Of a DNA stretch of 64,000 bases, positions 60,467 to 64,000 are shown piece by piece. This DNA is from a candidate division LCP-89 bacterium B3_LCP (GTDB taxonomy: Bacteria; Electryoneota; B3-LCP). Under the pieces are notes generated by a model that did not search any database, had not been told where the DNA came from, and saw only the letters and a list, made by a program, of their open reading frames with translations. The stretch is taken from the NCBI GenBank assembly GCA_005223185.1, contig NJBN01000001.1:1-64000 (forward strand), written 5' to 3'. The position numbers were made by a program, and so were the translations under genes. Every line of letters starts with the position of its first letter. Position 1 is the first letter of the stretch.

Positions 60467-61483
60467 TCAATCCTCCACCTTCAATTCCCGGGTCATCAGG
60501 TCTATAACAGCCTGCTTAGGATCCTTATCCTCGAAGAGGACAGTATAGGCAGCTTCGCAGATGGGCATGGGCACGTTCTCTCTGCGGCTGAGTTGATAAG
60601 TTGACCTGGTGGTGCACACTCCTTCCGCGATCATTGACATGCCGGCTTCCACTTCTTCTAAGGTCTTACCCTTTCCGACCTGTTCTCCAACGTATCGGTT
60701 GCGGCTGTGGCTGCTCATGCAGGTGGTGATCAGATCGCCCATGCCGGAAAGCCCCGCAAACGTGCGCGGTTGACCACCCAATTTAACTCCCAGACGTGTC
60801 ATTTCCGCCAGACCTCTCGTCAATAACGCCCCTTTAGTGTTATCCCCGAAGCCCAGACCATCGGATATACCCGTGCCAATAGCTATGACATTTTTCAGCG
60901 CAGCGCCCAATTCCACGCCGATCAGATCCTGGGATGCGTAAACGCGAAAAGAAGGTGTGTAAAACAGTTCCTGAACTGTCCTTGCGGTGTCCAATGAAGG
61001 ACTGGCAGCAACCACGCTGGTGGGAATGCCCCTGGACACTTCTTCCGCGTGTGATGGACCAGAAAGAGCCGCATATTGATTGGGAAGCACATGGGGAAAC
61101 AGGTCAGCGACCACTTCAGAAGATCTCTTGAGTGTGTCCTCTTCGATCCCCTTGGCAGCGTTGACGATGAGAGCGTTTGTGGGGAAGTAATCCACCATCC
61201 TTTCCATCGCACTTCTGACGAACTGCGATGGTATAGCCAGCAGCACGACGTTAGCGCCCTGCAGACATTCTACAGCGTCATGGTGAATGGACATACTTAC
61301 CGGCAATGGAATTCCCGGTAGGAATTCTCTATTCTCTTTATCCTGCTGCAGTCTAATGGCTGCCTCTTTGCGGAATTCCCACAAGCGGACAGGAAAACCT
61401 TTTCCGTGTAACACAAGCGCCAGGGTAGTGCCCCAACTGCCAGCCCCAAGGACGGCGATAGAGGGATTTGAGTTGTTTGGCAT
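60467..61483 (-). CDS. gpsA: NAD(P)-dependent glycerol-3-phosphate dehydrogenase
   Basis: A 338-residue enzyme reducing dihydroxyacetone phosphate to glycerol-3-phosphate for phospholipids. The Rossmann motif GAGSWGTTLA opens it, AALKNVIAIGTGISDGLGFGDN carries the catalytic Lys, and GLSGMGDLITTCMSSHSRNR is the family signature. Length is normal. It lies just beyond the right REP copy, which ends eight bases from its stop codon. Confidence 0.96.
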   Translation of the reverse strand: MPNNSNPSIAVLGAGSWGTTLALVLHGKGFPVRLWEFRKEAAIRLQQDKENREFLPGIPLPVSMSIHHDAVECLQGANVVLLAIPSQFVRSAMERMVDYFPTNALIVNAAKGIEEDTLKRSSEVVADLFPHVLPNQYAALSGPSHAEEVSRGIPTSVVAASPSLDTARTVQELFYTPSFRVYASQDLIGVELGAALKNVIAIGTGISDGLGFGDNTKGALLTRGLAEMTRLGVKLGGQPRTFAGLSGMGDLITTCMSSHSRNRYVGEQVGKGKTLEEVEAGMSMIAEGVCTTRSTYQLSRRENVPMPICEAAYTVLFEDKDPKQAVIDLMTRELKVED

Positions 61484-61535
61484 TTTTATCTAATTTAAAC
61501 GTTATAGGTCTTATGCATCTAAAGTAACATAACCC

Positions 61536-62534
61536 TCAGATCACCCTGCCCACTTCAAATATCTTCCAGCTTGCAAATTCCTTCGATGCAATCCGATTGG
61601 CATCATCCGGCGATACCACCAACGCCATTCCCACACCCATATTGAACACGCGTCGCATCTCATCGGTTTCAACGGGACCCAGCTTTTCGATCAAGTCGAA
61701 GATGGGGGGGACTTGCCAATTACCCCAATGGATTTTAAGCGAATGTTCCTTGCTGACAACCCTGCGTAAATTGCCCTCGATGCCGCCTCCGGTAATGTGC
61801 GCAATCCCCTTGATTTTCAACTCTCGGCGCACCGCTCTGATTGCTTCTAAATAGGATGGATGCACCTTTAACAGACAGTCAGCCAGCGTGCATCCCAATT
61901 CAGATATATGCTCATCCAGACCGAGTCTGGCTTCATCCAACAGTACTCGCCGCGCCAGAGAATAGCCGTTAGTATGTAATCCAATAGAGGGAAAACCCAG
62001 TATGACGTCGCCCTTTTCAATTCTTTTACCCAGGATTAAATCATCTTCATCCGCCCAGCCAATGATAGTTCCCGCCAGATCAAACTCGTCATCCTGATAG
62101 AATCCGGGCATCTCCGCGGTTTCCCCACCTAACAGAGCGATACCATTCGCTTTGCAGGCTCTGGTAAAACCGCTGATGACCTCTACCTGTACGTCAGGAT
62201 TTAATCTACCGCAACCGTAATAATCAAGGAAGAAGAGCGGGTCAGCTCCGTTTGCTAACAGGTCATTCACGCAGTGGTTAACCAGATCCTTACCAACGGT
62301 GTCGTACTTACCCGCCAGAAAAGCGACCTTCAGTTTGGTACCGACTCCATCAGTGCTGGCTAACAAGACGGGGTGTGATTTTTTCCCAATAGGCAGGCGA
62401 AAGGCTCCGGCGAATAAACCAACATCACCGATAACTTGAGGTGTGCGGGTAGTTTTAACCAGCGATTTAATTCTCTTCAAGGCTTCATCAGCCGCTTTGA
62501 GGTTCACTCCTGATGATTTATAATCAATAGGCAT
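61536..62534 (-). CDS. purM: Phosphoribosylformylglycinamidine cyclo-ligase
   Basis: A 332-residue purine biosynthesis enzyme (AIR synthetase). It has YKSSGVNLKAADEAL at the N-terminus, STDGVGTKLK, VNHCVNDLLANGADPLFFLDYYG, GGETAEMPGFY and AHITGGGIEGNL. The start is placed at ATG 62534 (MPIDYKSSGVN); a TTG at 62546 is possible but unnecessary. It begins nine bases past the stop of the acyl-CoA synthetase gene and so may be translated with it. Confidence 0.95.
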   Translation of the reverse strand: MPIDYKSSGVNLKAADEALKRIKSLVKTTRTPQVIGDVGLFAGAFRLPIGKKSHPVLLASTDGVGTKLKVAFLAGKYDTVGKDLVNHCVNDLLANGADPLFFLDYYGCGRLNPDVQVEVISGFTRACKANGIALLGGETAEMPGFYQDDEFDLAGTIIGWADEDDLILGKRIEKGDVILGFPSIGLHTNGYSLARRVLLDEARLGLDEHISELGCTLADCLLKVHPSYLEAIRAVRRELKIKGIAHITGGGIEGNLRRVVSKEHSLKIHWGNWQVPPIFDLIEKLGPVETDEMRRVFNMGVGMALVVSPDDANRIASKEFASWKIFEVGRVI

Positions 62535-62542
62535 AGCTGGAT

Positions 62543-64000
62543 TCAACTGACCGCAGTTTTGTACATGCTGTTGATCTCTTTTTCGTAGCGTTCCATTACG
62601 ACGTCGCGCCGCACCTTCAGGGTGGGGGTGAGTTCACCCGCTTCGATGGAAAAATCACGACGAAGGACCACGAATTTCTTCACCTGCTCAAATTCGGCTA
62701 AGTCCACCGAAAGTTGGCGAATCTCAGCGCGAATCATTTTATTAATCTTGGGATCGTCAATTGATGCATCCTCATGAAGGCTGTAATCACTATGCCATAA
62801 ACCCACGTCACTCAGTTTCTCAAAGTTGGGAATGGCCAGCGCAGTCAGGTATTGACGATTATCTCCTATGAGCATTATTTCGTTGATATAGGGGCTGGTT
62901 TTTATCAGATTCTCTATAGGCGCCGGAGCTATATTTTTACCTTTTGACGTAACCATGATCTCTTTCTTGCGACCGGTGATGACCAGGTAGCCGCGTTCAT
63001 CAAAATGCCCGATATCACCAGTGCGGAAAAACCCCCTGTCAGTGAATACTGCTTTTGTGTCCTTAGGTAGGTTATAGTATCCCTGCATTATGTTGGGTCC
63101 CTTCGCCAGGATTTCCCCCCCGGGATCGATTCTGATATCGACCCCCGGCAAGGGAGGACCTACGGTGCCAGGGCGGTTGTCTTCGATGATATTGGCGCAA
63201 AGCACCGGACTTGTCTCCGTCAAACCGTAACCTTCGATCAGAGGCATCCCCGCCGATACGAAGAATTCGGCGACGTCCGGAGAGAGCGCAGCCCCACCGG
63301 ATACGAAAATGCGGATGCGTCCGCCGGTCTTGGCGCGTAATTTGGAGTAAACCAAACGATCCGCTAGAGCGCGTTTAACTGCCAGGGCAGGTTTTTTTCG
63401 CGATCCACCGTGCATGGATTGTCTGCCTACGCCTAAAGCCCAGTGAAAGATTTTCTGGCGAACTTTAGGGCTTTTCTCCACCGTGTCTAAGATCTTGGCG
63501 CGCATCATTTCATACAGACGGGGTACGGCTAACATGACTGTTGGCTGCACCTCGCCCAGGTTCTTTGACACGGTCGCTGGTGATTCCGCATAGGCGACAC
63601 TGGCGCCAGTGCAGAGAGGCAGGTAGTGCCCTGCCGTCCTTTCAAAGACGTGAGCTAACGGTAGCAGGGATAGAAAGACATCCTTGGGATTTATGTCTAA
63701 TACCCCTAATACCTGTTCCAGGTTCGCTAATATGTTGCCGTGAGTCAGCATGACGCCTTTGGGTTCACCGGTAGTTCCGGAAGTATAAATCAGAGTTGCA
63801 AGGTCATCCCGGGTAACTTTTTGTAAAGCGTGAAGAACCTGGTCGGTCTCTTTTGTGGAACTATGGAGCAGTTTACTAAAATTTTCGAACTCGGATGAGT
63901 TGTCTTCCGAATCATCAAACACCCATATTGACTCAAGCTGCCCCTTGATCCGTAATGCCTCCGCTTTCTTCGCCTGGGATGGATTTTCGGCAAAGAGGAT
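62543..64000 (-). CDS. Long-chain acyl-CoA synthetase, N-terminus beyond the window
   Basis: A partial AMP-forming synthetase of at least 485 residues; the frame is open to the end of the window, so the N-terminal 100 or more residues are missing. Motifs present: TLIYTSGTTGEPKGVMLTHGN (P-loop), GYGLTETSPV, FRTGDIGHFDERGYLVITGRKKE and GKNIAPAPIEN. The ending and spacing fit the FadD15/long-chain group that activates fatty acids. Substrate length cannot be set. It is upstream of purM, an unrelated pathway. Confidence 0.9.
   Translation of the reverse strand: MLFAENPSQAKKAEALRIKGQLESIWVFDDSEDNSSEFENFSKLLHSSTKETDQVLHALQKVTRDDLATLIYTSGTTGEPKGVMLTHGNILANLEQVLGVLDINPKDVFLSLLPLAHVFERTAGHYLPLCTGASVAYAESPATVSKNLGEVQPTVMLAVPRLYEMMRAKILDTVEKSPKVRQKIFHWALGVGRQSMHGGSRKKPALAVKRALADRLVYSKLRAKTGGRIRIFVSGGAALSPDVAEFFVSAGMPLIEGYGLTETSPVLCANIIEDNRPGTVGPPLPGVDIRIDPGGEILAKGPNIMQGYYNLPKDTKAVFTDRGFFRTGDIGHFDERGYLVITGRKKEIMVTSKGKNIAPAPIENLIKTSPYINEIMLIGDNRQYLTALAIPNFEKLSDVGLWHSDYSLHEDASIDDPKINKMIRAEIRQLSVDLAEFEQVKKFVVLRRDFSIEAGELTPTLKVRRDVVMERYEKEINSMYKTAVS

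Overview
The window reads as chromosomal DNA from a Gram-negative bacterium of the Fibrobacteres-Chlorobi-Bacteroidetes (FCB) group or a related candidate phylum. The grounds are five secreted proteins or remnants that end in a YPNPFNP-type C-terminal sorting/FlgD-like domain, outer-membrane porin-like barrels, a gingipain-type protease and a lipobox lipoprotein. The phylum cannot be fixed by eye. No rRNA, tRNA, CRISPR array or prophage was seen.

Layout. 1-1394 holds no gene; it is packed with palindromic repeats, including a 173-bp direct repeat. 1.4-4.2 kb carries a phosphate-type porin, an OBG-type GTPase and a cold-shock protein. 4.3-9.6 kb is tig-clpP-clpX followed by a RACo-like ferredoxin/ASKHA protein, all on the minus strand. 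9.8-24.9 kb is a minus-strand block of large membrane or secreted proteins: a fused spermidine-synthase-like protein, a seven-repeat propeller protein, an FG-GAP protein, a C25 protease, a decayed FG-GAP gene, a DUF4350-like membrane protein and a MerR-type regulator. 25.2-34.3 kb has lexA, a Wzi-like barrel, a UshA-like lipoprotein, tmk, an LVIVD-repeat protein, rex, a small secreted protein and a PAS histidine kinase.

The replication-origin region spans 34.3-54.5 kb. gyrA, gyrB, dciA, dnaN and dnaA run leftward; rpmH, rnpA, yidD, yidC, mnmE, mnmG, rsmG and nth run rightward. Imperfect DnaA boxes lie between dnaN and dnaA. An accessory set sits between gyrA and gyrB: a lone MNT nucleotidyltransferase, a translationally coupled small-protein/nucleotidyltransferase pair, a SixA phosphatase and a DUF3800 protein. 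That interval also holds a promoter plus a strongly structured RNA candidate at about 39.6 kb. recF and parAB are missing from their usual places. 55.3-64 kb carries apt, acylphosphatase, a glycosyltransferase, asnS, an AlbA_2 protein, a REP-associated tyrosine transposase flanked by its probable REP palindromes, gpsA, purM and the start-truncated end of a long-chain acyl-CoA synthetase gene.

Most notable signals: (1) a short palindromic repeat family that occurs between genes and also in frame, in the same translated frame, inside the sorting domains of three consecutive secreted-protein genes; (2) the transposase/REP unit at 59.8-60.5 kb; (3) the structured RNA candidate at 39.59-39.72 kb; (4) two gene breaks at homopolymers (T9 in rnpA, G10 in an FG-GAP gene), which may be sequencing errors or real slippage sites; (5) a hairpin repeat family with constant arms and variable inserts.
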